From Prosthecodimorpha staleyi (GTDB lineage Bacteria; Pseudomonadota; Alphaproteobacteria; Rhizobiales; Ancalomicrobiaceae): a stretch of 64,000 bases of DNA. Where the stretch lies: assembly GCF_018729455.1 (NCBI RefSeq), contig NZ_JAHHZF010000004.1, positions 124,001 to 188,000 on the forward strand. The letters run 5' to 3'. The position numbers were made by a program, and so were the translations under genes. This document shows, piece by piece, positions 1-7,968 of this stretch (position 1 is the first letter of the stretch; each line of letters begins with the position of its first letter). The notes under the pieces were generated by a model. That model was given only the letters and a program-made list of their open reading frames with translations, was not told the DNA's origin and did no database searches.

Positions 1-677
1 TCTCCGGCAAGGCGCTGGCCAAGGGGCTCTGGTCGCTCGACGTGGCGGATATCCGCGACGCCGCCGAGGACCGGCATCGCAGCGTGGACGACACGCCGGC
101 GGGCGGCGGTCCCGGCATGGTGATGCGGGCCGACATCGTCGCCCGCGCGCTGGACCGGGCGGCCGAACCGGATGATCCGCGCCCGCGGCTCCTGATGAGC
201 CCGCGCGGCCGACCGCTCCGGCAGGAATTCGTCCGCGATCTCGCGGCCGGACCGGGGGCGGTGATCGTCTGCGGCCGTTTCGAGGGGGTCGACGAGCGGG
301 TCATCGAGGGACGCGGGCTGACCGAGGTTTCGGTCGGCGACTATGTCCTGTCCGGCGGCGAGCCGGCGGCGCTGGTGCTGCTCGATGCGGTCGTCCGGCT
401 GCTGCCGGGTGTGATGGGCAAGACGGAGTCCGGCACGGAGGAGAGCTTCGAGGCCGGGCTCCTGGAATATCCGCACTATACCCGGCCGCAGGTCTGGGAA
501 GAGCGGACGATCCCGGAGGTCCTGACCTCCGGCGACCACGGCAGGATTGCGCGCTGGCGCCGCGAGGCGGCGGAGCGGCTGACCGCCGAGCGCCGGCCGG
601 ACCTCTGGACGGACTACCAAGCCCGGCGACGGGCGGACGAGACGAACCGGCCGCGACGGTCGCGTTCCCGCGATTGA
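1..677 (+). CDS. trmD: tRNA (guanine-N1-)-methyltransferase TrmD, 5' truncated by the window edge
   Basis: TrmD methylates G37 of tRNAs in the cytoplasm using S-adenosylmethionine. The reading frame is already open at position 3 ([14 protein letters not shown] then ADIRD), which matches the conserved TrmD N-terminal region, so the true start lies left of the window. The SAM-binding knot is visible as [11 protein letters not shown] followed by [14 protein letters not shown], and the C-terminal PHYTRP and ARWRR motifs are typical. It is followed 69 bases later by rplS, the usual trmD-rplS order. The C-terminus has a short arginine-rich tail (RPRRSRSRD). A GTG at 42 is in frame but internal to the conserved fold, so it is not a plausible start. 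Confidence 0.95.
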   Translation, partial: SGKALAKGLWSLDVADIRDAAEDRHRSVDDTPAGGGPGMVMRADIVARALDRAAEPDDPRPRLLMSPRGRPLRQEFVRDLAAGPGAVIVCGRFEGVDERVIEGRGLTEVSVGDYVLSGGEPAALVLLDAVVRLLPGVMGKTESGTEESFEAGLLEYPHYTRPQVWEERTIPEVLTSGDHGRIARWRREAAERLTAERRPDLWTDYQARRRADETNRPRRSRSRD

Positions 678-746
678 CGCGACGGGGACATGACAAGCGG
701 CTCGACATCGAGTATAGGCAACGCCGATTTCGGAACAGGTGCACCC

Positions 747-1118
747 ATGAACATCATCGATCAACTCGAAGCCGAGCAGATGGCGGCCATCGCCGAGAAG
801 CGCTCGATCCCGGACTTCGCCCCCGGCGATACCGTCCGCGTCAACGTCAAGGTCGTCGAAGGCAACCGCACCCGCGTGCAGGCCTACGAGGGCGTCTGCA
901 TCGCCCGTTCGGGTTCGGGGCTCAACGAGAGCTTCACGGTGCGCAAGATCTCCTACGGCGAGGGCGTGGAGCGCGTCTTCCCGGTCTACACCCCCCTGGT
1001 CGAGTCCGTCGACGTGGTCCGCCGCGGCAAGGTCCGCCGCGCGAAGCTCTATTACCTGCGCGGCCTGACCGGCAAGGCGGCCCGCATCGTCGAGAAGCAG
1101 GACAAGAAGTCGGCCTGA
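747..1118 (+). CDS. rplS: 50S ribosomal protein L19
   Basis: L19 sits at the 30S-50S interface of the ribosome. The 123-aa product starts [11 protein letters not shown] and carries the family motifs [29 protein letters not shown] and [28 protein letters not shown]. The ATG at 747 is chosen because it matches the family N-terminus; an in-frame upstream extension to 690 encodes unrelated residues. It lies downstream of trmD on the same strand and ends just before a strong terminator, so the trmD transcript probably stops here. Confidence 0.97.
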   Translation: MNIIDQLEAEQMAAIAEKRSIPDFAPGDTVRVNVKVVEGNRTRVQAYEGVCIARSGSGLNESFTVRKISYGEGVERVFPVYTPLVESVDVVRRGKVRRAKLYYLRGLTGKAARIVEKQDKKSA

Positions 1119-1150
1119 TCCGGGCCGCTCCTTCTGCTCGATGCCGCGAG

Positions 1151-1175
1151 AGGCCGGGGGTTCCCCGGCCTTTTT
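1151..1175 (+). terminator. Rho-independent terminator after rplS
   Basis: A 9-bp perfect stem AGGCCGGGG/CCCCGGCCT (1151-1159 with 1163-1171) with a 3-base loop runs directly into a T5 tract. It lies 33 bases after the rplS stop and separates that transcript from the convergent glycosyltransferase gene. Confidence 0.9.
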
Positions 1176-1221
1176 CGCGTTGGTGCAAGACGAAGGGCGC
1201 CCGGACGGCAGGCCGGTCGGG

Positions 1222-2136
1222 TCAGGGCACCAGACATGCCAGCACCTCGTCCGGGTCGACCAGGCGGGAGACGACGCGGGCGGCCGCGCCCGAGACATAG
1301 TCGAGTGCCGGATAGTGCAGGGCCTGGGCGAAGCCCTTCTGCTCGGCGATAATTCCGAAGTGCCGGCTGGCCGGACGGCGGCGGGCGAAAATCTGTACCC
1401 TGCCGGGAACGTCCATGAACAGCAGGGTATGGAAGGCTGACCCCTCGAAGCCGGCGATATGCTCGGCGCCGTCGAGCCGGTCGATCTGCTCCGCCACGCT
1501 CAGCGTCTCGGGATGCACGATGTCCCAGCCGCGGCGCCGCAGGACCGCTTCGAGCTCGGCTTCTCCAAGAATGCGCCCCTGATTGTCGGCCAGGCGACTG
1601 CGCGACAGCCAAACCTTTCGGCCGGGCGTGACCGGGGTGCCGCAGCGCAGCCGGATCGCATCGAAATACTCCGGCGCGGAGTGGGTCGGGCTGATCCAGC
1701 CCGACTCCGGAACCTCCAGCCTGTCGATGCGCGTCGCTCCCTCGACGAACCGGAAACGGGCCTGGTCGATGCCGAACAACGCGAAGATCTGGCCATGCCA
1801 CGACCGCATCGGTCTGCCATGGTGGCGCAGCCATAGGATCGTCCGATCCGGAGCCGCCCGGCGCAGAGCCCACAGGCGGGTCAATCCCTCCAGCAGGAAG
1901 TGGCCGTAGTGGTTGAACAGGATGCCGGCGAAGAGATGGTCGCCGTCCAGCCTGGAGGGCTCTTCGGTGGGAACCGGGTCGACCTGCGACTGACGGTGCC
2001 CGCGCCGAAAGCGCAGGTCCTCGATCGCCGCCCCGGTGTCGTCATAGGCCGCATAGGCGAACAACCATGCCGGATCGGGCGCCGGATGGAGCGGCGTGAG
2101 GCAGACGTTTCGATAGTGTCGGCTGACCAGCGTCAT
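1222..2136 (-). CDS. Glycosyltransferase 61-like (DUF563) family protein
   Basis: This 304-aa protein resembles the GT61/DUF563 glycosyltransferases, which add sugars to surface polysaccharides or glycans. The best visible mark is the family segment FNHYGHFLLEGLTRLW near residue 95, followed by KVWLSRSRL (about 200) and a C-terminal DGAEHIAGFEGSAFHTLLFM region, all in the expected order. No signal peptide or membrane segment is evident, so it is probably cytoplasmic. The ATG at 2136 is the first in frame. It stands alone, convergent with rplS and divergent from the prolyl-tRNA editing gene, so neighbours give no substrate. Family assignment is fairly secure; acceptor and donor are unknown. 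Confidence 0.7.
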   Translation of the reverse strand: MTLVSRHYRNVCLTPLHPAPDPAWLFAYAAYDDTGAAIEDLRFRRGHRQSQVDPVPTEEPSRLDGDHLFAGILFNHYGHFLLEGLTRLWALRRAAPDRTILWLRHHGRPMRSWHGQIFALFGIDQARFRFVEGATRIDRLEVPESGWISPTHSAPEYFDAIRLRCGTPVTPGRKVWLSRSRLADNQGRILGEAELEAVLRRRGWDIVHPETLSVAEQIDRLDGAEHIAGFEGSAFHTLLFMDVPGRVQIFARRRPASRHFGIIAEQKGFAQALHYPALDYVSGAAARVVSRLVDPDEVLACLVP

Positions 2137-2451
2137 TGGCGCGTCACACTCCGCCGCGAGACCGCGGACACTTGATCACCGATTTCTAGCATGCCATCGC
2201 GGCGATCTAAATTCTGGCGTACAGGCCCTTTGATCTGCCCGCATTGGATGTGCCACCAGGACCGTGCCCCCAATCGACGGACCACGACGGGCCTGCTAGA
2301 TCAGGTCGGACCGCGATGCAATCGTCACGATGCGTCAGCCTGTCCCGATCGACGGCTCGCGGTCCGGCCGTTCGGGACGAACCCGAACCATCCGTCGGCT
2401 CCTGGCGACGATCGCACCGTTCCCAAACTTTCCTTCAATCATGAGCCCCCC
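2137..2451. other. Divergent intergenic region, no gene seen
   Basis: These 315 bases separate the leftward GT61-like gene from the rightward prolyl-tRNA editing gene and should hold both promoters. A frame remains open upstream of the editing gene but encodes nothing family-like. One half-site resembling the TGGYAT operator occurs near 2184-2200 but has no matching second arm. No RNA gene or hairpin with a T tract was found. Confidence 0.5.
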
Positions 2452-2991
2452 ATGCCCCTGACCCGCGCCGACCTGATGCGCCGCTTTGACGACCTCGGCA
2501 TCAAGACCGAGACCGTCGAGCACGAGGCCTTCTTCACCGTGGCCGAGAGCCGGCAGGGCAAGGGAAGCATTCCCGGCGGGCACACCAAGAACCTGTTCCT
2601 GAAGGACAAGAAGGATCGCGTCTTCCTGGTCGTCGCCGAGGCGGACGCGGCCATCGATCTGAAGAAGATCCATGAGAAGATCGGTGCATCCGGCCGCGTC
2701 ACATTCGGCAAGCCCGAGCTGCTGATGGAACTGCTCGGCGTCATCCCAGGCTCGGTCACGCCCTTCGGGCTGATCAACGATACGCAGGGCCGCGTCACCG
2801 TGGTCCTCGATCAGCCGATGCTCGACCACGAGATTCTGAACTATCATCCGCTGGAGAATACCGCGACCACATCGATCCGGCGTGAGGACCTGCTCGCCTT
2901 CATCCGCGCGACCGGACATGATCCGCAGGTCGTCGCGGTGTCGCACGGCAAGCTCGATCTCGACGCCCTCGAGGCTGCCGCGACCGATTGA
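2452..2991 (+). CDS. Prolyl-tRNA editing protein (YbaK/EbsC-like ProX)
   Basis: This cytoplasmic enzyme hydrolyses mischarged Ala-tRNA(Pro) (or a related mischarged tRNA) in trans. The 179-aa product is of normal family length and shows the conserved core: TETVEHEAFFTVAES, GGHTKNLFLKDKKDRVFLVV with the catalytic lysine region, GRVTFGKPELLMELLGVIPG and SVTPFGLIND. The ATG at 2452 is chosen because conserved sequence (MPLTRADLMRRFDDLGI) starts there; the open frame upstream is not conserved. It is monocistronic, with 334 bases before the next gene. Confidence 0.88.
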   Translation: MPLTRADLMRRFDDLGIKTETVEHEAFFTVAESRQGKGSIPGGHTKNLFLKDKKDRVFLVVAEADAAIDLKKIHEKIGASGRVTFGKPELLMELLGVIPGSVTPFGLINDTQGRVTVVLDQPMLDHEILNYHPLENTATTSIRREDLLAFIRATGHDPQVVAVSHGKLDLDALEAAATD

Positions 2992-3325
2992 GTGCGGTTC
3001 CCGCGCGCGCCGGAATTGCCATGACGAAGGTTCGTCACCATGTTATTGCGCGACCGAGGCTGCCCGGGGACCGGGCGGGACGCCCTCGGCCGCCAGACGA
3101 GCCGCCGGATCGGAGCCGGGCATGGCGACGGCGGCGGGCTGGAGCGACCGACGGCACCGGATGCGGCCGGCAGGCATCCCCTGGCCCCGATCGTCATGGA
3201 TCGGGGCGCGCGGGACGCCAAGGCGAATGGACACGGCGCTGACGCGCCGGTCGGTATGGATTGGGCGCGACAGCGCCGGTTGGTATGGATTGGGCGCGAC
3301 AGCGCCCTGGCGACGGGACAGGACC
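2992..3325. other. Intergenic region before the thioredoxin gene
   Basis: Apart from the 29-bp tandem repeat at 3244-3308 (listed separately), I see no gene, RNA or clear terminator here. It should contain the promoter of the thioredoxin-like gene. Open frames on both strands are GC-driven and lack family signals. Confidence 0.5.
3244..3308 (+). repeat. 29-bp tandem direct repeat upstream of thioredoxin-like gene
   Basis: Two full units and part of a third repeat at 29-base spacing. The full units start at 3244 and 3273 and differ at one position (C or T before GGTATGGATTGGGCGCGA). Each unit contains a small palindrome GGCGC-GACA-GCGCC. The array ends about 18 bases before the ATG at 3326, so it lies in the leader of that gene. 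Confidence 0.85.
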
Positions 3326-4384
3326 ATGAGCGGACCCAGCTTCTCCTTCGGCAACCAGTTCAGCGGCCGCCCCGCGGCCCAGCCGGCAGAGGCCCAACCG
3401 GCAGCTGGCGCGGCGCCTGCCGGCCGCCCGGCTTCGGGAGGTGTGACCGCGTCCTTCGGCGCAGCCCCGGTCCCTCCGGTCGGCGGCGCCATGCCGGCCC
3501 CCGCCGCCAAGGGCGACGATCTCATCAAGGAGACCACGACGCGCGACTTCATGCGTGACGTGATCGAGGCCTCGCGCCAGGTCCCCGTGCTGGTCGATTT
3601 CTGGGCCGAGTGGTGCGGCCCCTGCAAGCAGCTGACGCCGGTCATCGAGAAGGTCGTGCGCAATGCCAAGGGCAAGGTGCGGCTGGTCAAGATGAACATC
3701 GACCACCATCCGGAGGTCGCCGGCCAGCTGGGCATCCGCTCGATCCCGGCCGTGATCGCGTTCAAGAACGGCCAGCCGCTCGACGGCTTCATGGGCGCCG
3801 TGCCGGAGAGCCAGATCCAGAGCTTCATCGAACGCATCGCCGGACCGGTCGGCCCGTCCGATGCCGAGACGCTTCTGGCCGAGGCCGAAGCGGCGCTGGC
3901 GGCGGGCGACCTGCAGGGCGCGGCCGATCTCTTCGCCGCCGTGCGCGAGATGGAGCCCGACAATCTGGCCGGTCTCGCCGGTCTGGTCCGCACGCTCGTG
4001 GCCGCCAAGGAATTCGACGAGGCCCGCGCCCTGATCGCGACCGTCCCGGCGGCCAAGCAATCGGATCCGGCGGTCGCCGCCGCCCGGGCCCAGCTCGAAC
4101 TGGCCGAGCAATCGGCCAAGCTCGGCGATTCCCTGGAACTGGAGGCGCGCCTCGCCAGCGACGCCAACGATCACGACGCGCGCTTCAATCTCGCCCTGAT
4201 CCTCAACGCCCACGACAAGCGCGAGGCGGCGGTCGATCATCTGGTCGAGATCGTCCGTCGTAAGCGGGACTGGAACGAGGAAGCCGCACGCAAGCAGTTG
4301 CTGCAGTTCTTCGATGCCTGGGGTCCGAAGGACGAGATGACCCTCTACGGCCGGCGCCGCCTCTCCTCGGTGCTGTTCGCCTGA
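3326..4384 (+). CDS. Thioredoxin-domain protein with TPR repeats (CnoX/YbbN-like)
   Basis: The protein is 352 aa. A low-complexity Ala/Pro/Gly leader (about residues 1-60) precedes a thioredoxin fold with WCGPC at residues 96-100 and the cis-proline region RSIPAVIAF. A helical TPR-like C-terminal half follows (AEAEAALAAGDLQGAADLFAAV and similar repeats). That layout is the one of CnoX/YbbN, a cytoplasmic redox chaperone that protects proteins from oxidation and works with chaperonins. No signal peptide is visible. The ATG at 3326 was chosen because an in-frame extension upstream runs through the 29-bp repeat and encodes arginine-rich, non-family sequence. The N-terminal leader is longer than usual for the family. 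Confidence 0.85.
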   Translation: MSGPSFSFGNQFSGRPAAQPAEAQPAAGAAPAGRPASGGVTASFGAAPVPPVGGAMPAPAAKGDDLIKETTTRDFMRDVIEASRQVPVLVDFWAEWCGPCKQLTPVIEKVVRNAKGKVRLVKMNIDHHPEVAGQLGIRSIPAVIAFKNGQPLDGFMGAVPESQIQSFIERIAGPVGPSDAETLLAEAEAALAAGDLQGAADLFAAVREMEPDNLAGLAGLVRTLVAAKEFDEARALIATVPAAKQSDPAVAAARAQLELAEQSAKLGDSLELEARLASDANDHDARFNLALILNAHDKREAAVDHLVEIVRRKRDWNEEAARKQLLQFFDAWGPKDEMTLYGRRRLSSVLFA

Positions 4385-4465
4385 GGAGGCCATCGAACCG
4401 GCGGACCTTGTCTCCGGCGCGAACGGGTTCGCATGGTCCGAACCGCGCCATCGCAGGCCGGAGCG

Positions 4466-4530
4466 GCCGCCAAGGGGTTCGATCGAGACGGATGGTTCCG
4501 TTCCGTCTCGTGACTCCGAACCGCTCACTT
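4466..4530 (+). repeat. Dispersed intergenic palindromic repeat, copy 1
   Basis: This 65-base element is closely related to a minus-strand copy at 14038-14101. The two share an identical 24-base block, which includes GGTTCGATCGAGACGGATGG, plus matching flanks (GCCGCC at one end, TCCGAACC near the other). Copy 1 can fold as nested arms: GGTTCG/CGAACC outside (4476-4481 with 4517-4522) and GAGACGGA/TCCGTCTC inside (4485-4492 with 4502-4509). It lies between the thioredoxin and LON-domain genes. Confidence 0.85.
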
Positions 4531-4544
4531 TTTCATTGCGTGGC

Positions 4545-4583
4545 CAAACTCTGACATTTGCAGGACGCAAGTATCAGAGTTTG
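4545..4583 (+). promoter_or_regulatory. Inverted repeat in the leader of the LON-domain gene
   Basis: Ten-base arms CAAACTCTGA (4545-4554) and TCAGAGTTTG (4574-4583) are perfectly complementary across 19 bases. The element ends 18 bases before the chosen ATG at 4602. It could be a leader hairpin affecting translation or a protein-binding site; nothing in the sequence decides between them. Confidence 0.5.
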
Positions 4584-4601
4584 ACCATGAGGGAGGCAAC
4601 C

Positions 4602-5285
4602 ATGACGCTGGCAGGCAACCGGACCTATCGCGGCCCGGACGACATCCCGGTCGTGGTGCCGGTCTTCCCGCTGCCGGCCGCGCTGCTGCTGCCGCGCGGG
4701 CAGTTGCCGCTCAACATCTTCGAACCGCGCTACCTGGCCATGGTCGACGCGGCCCTGCGCGGCGACCGGATCATCGGTATGGTCCAGCCGCGCTTCGACC
4801 ATGGGTCGGTCGATCTCACCGGCCGGCCGGCGCTGTGCGACGTCGGCTGTCTTGGCCGGATCACGCAGTTCGCCGAGACCGGCGACGGTCGCATCCTGCT
4901 GACCCTGTCGGGGATCGTCCGCTTCTCGGTCTCGGAAGAATTGGCGACCACCACGCCCTATCGCCAGGTGCGCATCGCGACCGAGCCCTTCGCCGAGGAT
5001 TTCGAGGCCAATCGCGGCGAGGCCGAGGTCGACCGCAAGGCGCTGATGAGCGTGTTCCGCGCCTATCTGGAGGCCAACAATCTGGAGGCCGACTGGGCCA
5101 GCTTCGATCAGGCGCCGACCGAGGCGCTGGTCAACACGCTGTCGATGATGGCGCCCTACGGCCCGGCCGAAAAGCAGGCGCTTCTGCAGGCCACCGACCT
5201 GAAGACGCGCGCCGAGATGCTGATCGCATTGACCGAGCGAACCCTGACCGGCGAGCCGGGCCGGCCGCGCAGCCCGCTGCAGTAG
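4602..5285 (+). CDS. LON substrate-binding domain protein
   Basis: A 227-aa stand-alone LON N-terminal (substrate-binding) domain without ATPase or protease parts. The hallmark segment [31 protein letters not shown] is near the N-terminus, followed by GMVQPRF and [10 protein letters not shown], as in the domain of Lon and in small LON-like proteins of alphaproteobacteria. The ATG at 4602 is preceded by AGGGAGG at good spacing, which favours it over the ATG at 4587. The Trm112-like gene follows after 5 bases, so the two are probably cotranscribed. The role is unknown; the domain usually binds unfolded or degradation-targeted peptides. Confidence 0.85.
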   Translation: MTLAGNRTYRGPDDIPVVVPVFPLPAALLLPRGQLPLNIFEPRYLAMVDAALRGDRIIGMVQPRFDHGSVDLTGRPALCDVGCLGRITQFAETGDGRILLTLSGIVRFSVSEELATTTPYRQVRIATEPFAEDFEANRGEAEVDRKALMSVFRAYLEANNLEADWASFDQAPTEALVNTLSMMAPYGPAEKQALLQATDLKTRAEMLIALTERTLTGEPGRPRSPLQ

Positions 5286-5290
5286 AGCCC

Positions 5291-5497
5291 ATGACCGAAA
5301 AGCGCCCCGTCGAAGACCGCCAGAAAGGCCGGATCGACCCGAAGCTCCTGGAGCTCCTGGTCTGTCCGCTGACCAAGACCACGCTCGAATACGACGCCGA
5401 GCGCCAGGAACTGATCTCGCGCGCCGCCCGGCTCGCCTACCCGATCCGCGACGGCATCCCGATCATGCTGCCGGACGAGGCGCGCGCGCTGGATTGA
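5291..5497 (+). CDS. Trm112/YcaR-family small zinc-ribbon-like protein
   Basis: A 68-aa protein of the UPF0434/Trm112 family. The typical order is visible: [22 protein letters not shown], then [26 protein letters not shown]. Eukaryotic Trm112 activates methyltransferases; bacterial members are little studied. Only the first Cys of the ribbon is present (VCPLTK), which is common in bacterial members. The start at 5291 lies 5 bases past the LON-domain gene stop, suggesting one operon. Confidence 0.88.
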   Translation: MTEKRPVEDRQKGRIDPKLLELLVCPLTKTTLEYDAERQELISRAARLAYPIRDGIPIMLPDEARALD

Positions 5498-5556
5498 GGC
5501 CGGGGACGGGCCGGAGCGCCGAACGCACCCGACCCGTCTTTCCGAACCCTACATCG

Positions 5557-6480
5557 TCAGCGGAACAGATCCCGGTCGATCTCGGCGAAATAGGCCGGGG
5601 CGGCGAGGCCGCGGCGCTGGCAGGCGGCGATCAGGGTGTTGCCGAGCAGGGTCGCGATGGTCATCGGCCCGACGCCGCCCGGCACCGGCGTGATCGCGCC
5701 GGCGACTTCGGCCGCCGCCGCATAGTCGACATCGCCGACCAGCTTGGTCTTGCCCTCGCCCTTCTCCGGTGCCGGGACGCGGTTGATGCCGACATCGATC
5801 ACCGTCGCACCCGGCTTGACCCAGTCGCCCTTGACGAATTCCGGAATGCCGACCGCGGCGACCAGGATGTCGGCGCGGCGGCACACCGCCGGCAGGTCCT
5901 GAGTGCGGGAATGGGCGATGGTGACCGTGCAGTTGGCCTTCAGGAGCAGTTGCGCCATCGGCTTGCCGACGATGTTGGAGCGGCCGACCACGACCGCCTC
6001 CTTGCCGGCGAGCTTGCCGAGGGTCGCCCGCAGGAGGATCATCGAGCCATAGGGCGTGCACGGCACCAGGCTCCACTGGCCGGTGGCGAGCTTGCCGACA
6101 TTGACGACGTGGAAGCCGTCGACATCCTTTTCGGGCGCGATCGCCTCCAGGACCTTGGCGGAATCGATGTGCTTGGGCAGCGGCAGCTGAACCAGGATGC
6201 CGTCCACCGCCGGATCGGCATTGAGCTTTCCGATCAGGGCGAGCAGATCGGCCTCGGTCGTGGCCACGTCGAGCTTGTGCTCGATCGAGTTCATGCCGAC
6301 CTCGACCGTCTGCTTGGCCTTCGAGCTGACATAGACCTTGCTGGCCGGATCCTCGCCGACCAGCACCACCGCCAGACCGGGCACGAAACCGTGGTCGGCC
6401 TTGAGCCGCGCCACCTCGCCGGCGACCGCCGCGCGCAGCGCCTCGGCCTGGGCCTTGCCGTCGATGATCTGTGCCGTCAT
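5557..6480 (-). CDS. folD: Bifunctional methylenetetrahydrofolate dehydrogenase/cyclohydrolase FolD
   Basis: FolD interconverts methylene-, methenyl- and formyl-tetrahydrofolate (NADP-dependent) in the cytoplasm. The 307-aa product contains the catalytic-lysine region [10 protein letters not shown], the substrate motif VQLPLPKH, the DVDGFHVVN segment, the nucleotide-binding [12 protein letters not shown] and the C-terminal [16 protein letters not shown]. The ATG at 6480 gives the family N-terminus [10 protein letters not shown] 17-bp operator at 6593-6609, shared with oxalate genes 29-34 kb away, lies 113 bases upstream. This suggests that folD responds to C1 supply. Its leftward neighbour is convergent. 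Confidence 0.95.
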   Translation of the reverse strand: MTAQIIDGKAQAEALRAAVAGEVARLKADHGFVPGLAVVLVGEDPASKVYVSSKAKQTVEVGMNSIEHKLDVATTEADLLALIGKLNADPAVDGILVQLPLPKHIDSAKVLEAIAPEKDVDGFHVVNVGKLATGQWSLVPCTPYGSMILLRATLGKLAGKEAVVVGRSNIVGKPMAQLLLKANCTVTIAHSRTQDLPAVCRRADILVAAVGIPEFVKGDWVKPGATVIDVGINRVPAPEKGEGKTKLVGDVDYAAAAEVAGAITPVPGGVGPMTIATLLGNTLIAACQRRGLAAPAYFAEIDRDLFR

Positions 6481-6592
6481 GAACCTCTCCCCCATCGGCC
6501 GCGCACGGCACCGGGCCGCGTCGGGCGCAAAATCCGTCGGCCGGGCCCGTGCGGGCTCCGGCAGCCTCATCCCTGCGATCGTTCGAGATGAC

Positions 6593-6609
6593 TGGTATTT
6601 GGTATACCA
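6593..6609 (+). promoter_or_regulatory. Operator TGGYAT-N5-ATRCCA upstream of folD
   Basis: The sequence TGGTAT-TTGGT-ATACCA is a perfect 6+6 inverted repeat with a 5-base spacer. It lies 113 bases upstream of the folD start and just past the DUF167 gene stop. The same architecture recurs at 35987, 37694, 38270, 38379 and 40481. The binding protein is inferred to be a GntR-type regulator, perhaps the one encoded at 26490-27218. Confidence 0.75.
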
Positions 6610-6613
6610 GAAC

Positions 6614-6940
6614 TCAACCGTGATCGACCAGTCGTTCGATGGCGGCGGAGAGCTCGGACGGATCACCCTCGATACGAAGGATCTTCGTGCGGGACGTCGG
6701 CCCCGAAACGACCGCGACCTTGCTCTTCGCGACGCCGAGCGACTTGGCGACCAGTCCCTCCAGCGCCACGTTGGCGGCCCCCTTCTCGGGGATGGCCCGG
6801 ACATGGACGGCGAGCACGGTCTCTCCGCTCGACAGCACTTCGAACGCGCCGACCTTATCGCGACCGGCGCGCGGGGTCAGCCGGACGCGCAGTCGCACCG
6901 CACCCGTCTCGGCCTTGACCGCGTCGCCGGCGCCGCTCAC
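6614..6940 (-). CDS. DUF167 (YggU-like) family protein
   Basis: A 108-aa DUF167 protein of unknown function. Family motifs are [16 protein letters not shown] near the N-terminus, [16 protein letters not shown] in the middle and [14 protein letters not shown] near the C-terminus. The GTG start at 6940 overlaps the stop of the YggT gene as GTGA, which points to translational coupling. YggT and DUF167/YggU are neighbours in many proteobacteria. The end of the gene abuts the folD operator. Confidence 0.88.
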   Translation of the reverse strand: MSGAGDAVKAETGAVRLRVRLTPRAGRDKVGAFEVLSSGETVLAVHVRAIPEKGAANVALEGLVAKSLGVAKSKVAVVSGPTSRTKILRIEGDPSELSAAIERLVDHG

Positions 6941-7224
6941 GGCACGAAGCGGAACAGGTAGATCAGGTATTCGCGGATCAGGTAGAGGCCGAGGATGACC
7001 AGGATCGGCGCGATGTCGATGCCGCCGAGATTGGGCAGGAACCGCCGGATGCGCGCGAACAGCGGTTCGGTCGCCCGGTAGAGGAAGTTGCTGATCGTAT
7101 CGACCAACTGATTGCGCGAATTGACGATGTTGAAGGCATAGAGCCAGGAGAAGACCACCGCGAGGATGACGATCCACCAATAGATATCGATCGCGAAAAT
7201 CAGAACCTTGACGAGGGGCTGCAT
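6937..7224 (-). CDS. YggT family inner-membrane protein
   Basis: A 95-aa membrane protein with two hydrophobic segments, about residues 5-27 (VLIFAIDIYWWIVILAVVF) and 70-90 (IAPILVILGLYLIREYLIYL). The conserved loop is NQLVDTISNFLYRATEPLFARIRRFLP. YggT proteins are implicated in osmotic stress and membrane organisation, but the exact role is unknown. The ATG at 7224 is chosen because it begins the conserved hydrophobic N-terminus. It is followed by a GTGA-overlapping DUF167 gene. Confidence 0.9.
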   Translation of the reverse strand: MQPLVKVLIFAIDIYWWIVILAVVFSWLYAFNIVNSRNQLVDTISNFLYRATEPLFARIRRFLPNLGGIDIAPILVILGLYLIREYLIYLFRFVP

Positions 7225-7390
7225 GGACGATCCCTGGGGCGGCGCTTCACGGGAGAGACGGGCCGGCCGGCGCGACCCGACGGGCTCCCCCCATGTAAAG
7301 CGCAGGCCCCGCGGCGACAAGAGGACGCGGCCGGACGGCGGGCCGGCATGGTTGATGCGGCGAGGGCGTGCGACAGCGGCTTGCGCGATC

Positions 7391-7882
7391 TCAGCCGCGC
7401 CTTTGTGCCGCCTTGGCGATCGCCTTCGCGGTCGACAGATCGCGCGTGATCTTCCCGTCGACATGGTACATTCCGGTTGCATCGCGGACGATCTCAGGCT
7501 CCGAAACCGGAAGGGGCGGCGGCGCGAGCAGCGGCCGGTCGCTCTTCGTCGACGGGCCGTCAGAGTCCGGCATGTCGCTTGGTGCGTTCGATTCGCTCGC
7601 AGGCTCGAAGATGTGGCCGCAGTGCCGGCAGACCGTGGCACGCAACTTCACCGTTTCGGCACATCTGGGGCATTCCTTGAGATCGGCTTGCTCCTGCCGC
7701 CGCTGCGCCTGCAACTGCTTCGCCAGATCGGCCTTCAAGTTCGACTGGAACAGGAGAATGATCAGCCCGATCGCCGGAAACAGCGTGCAGACCACGAACC
7801 AAATCAGGGGATTCCTGCCTTTACCCGAGGCGATGCCGGCACCCAGAATTCCGAAAATGATAGCGAAAATCAGAATCGGCAT
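7391..7882 (-). CDS. Membrane-anchored zinc-ribbon protein
   Basis: This 163-aa protein is not a member of a family I can name. It has two N-terminal hydrophobic segments (MPILIFAIIFGILGAGIA and NPLIWFVVCTLFPAIGLIILLF), then a charged linker. A zinc ribbon follows with CPRC and CRHC knuckles about 15 residues apart, then a Pro-rich tail. The ATG at 7882 has a GGAGG 9 bases upstream and is preferred to the TTG at 7903. The upstream gap (7883-7968) is unusually AT-rich for the window, consistent with its own promoter. Zinc ribbons after short membrane anchors often serve as sensors or protein-binding modules. Confidence 0.75.
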   Translation of the reverse strand: MPILIFAIIFGILGAGIASGKGRNPLIWFVVCTLFPAIGLIILLFQSNLKADLAKQLQAQRRQEQADLKECPRCAETVKLRATVCRHCGHIFEPASESNAPSDMPDSDGPSTKSDRPLLAPPPLPVSEPEIVRDATGMYHVDGKITRDLSTAKAIAKAAQRRG

Positions 7883-7968
7883 ATCGGCTGCCTCCGGGCT
7901 CAACGCCAGGAGAATACAATCTATAGTAATTTTTAGTCAATATAGACAATCAGAAGCTATACCAATCG

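Noticed and set aside
2184-2200. TGGCAT-like half-site in the region between the GT61-like gene and the prolyl-tRNA editing gene
   Set aside because: The partner arm (AAATCG) does not match, and the neighbouring genes have no link to C1 acids.
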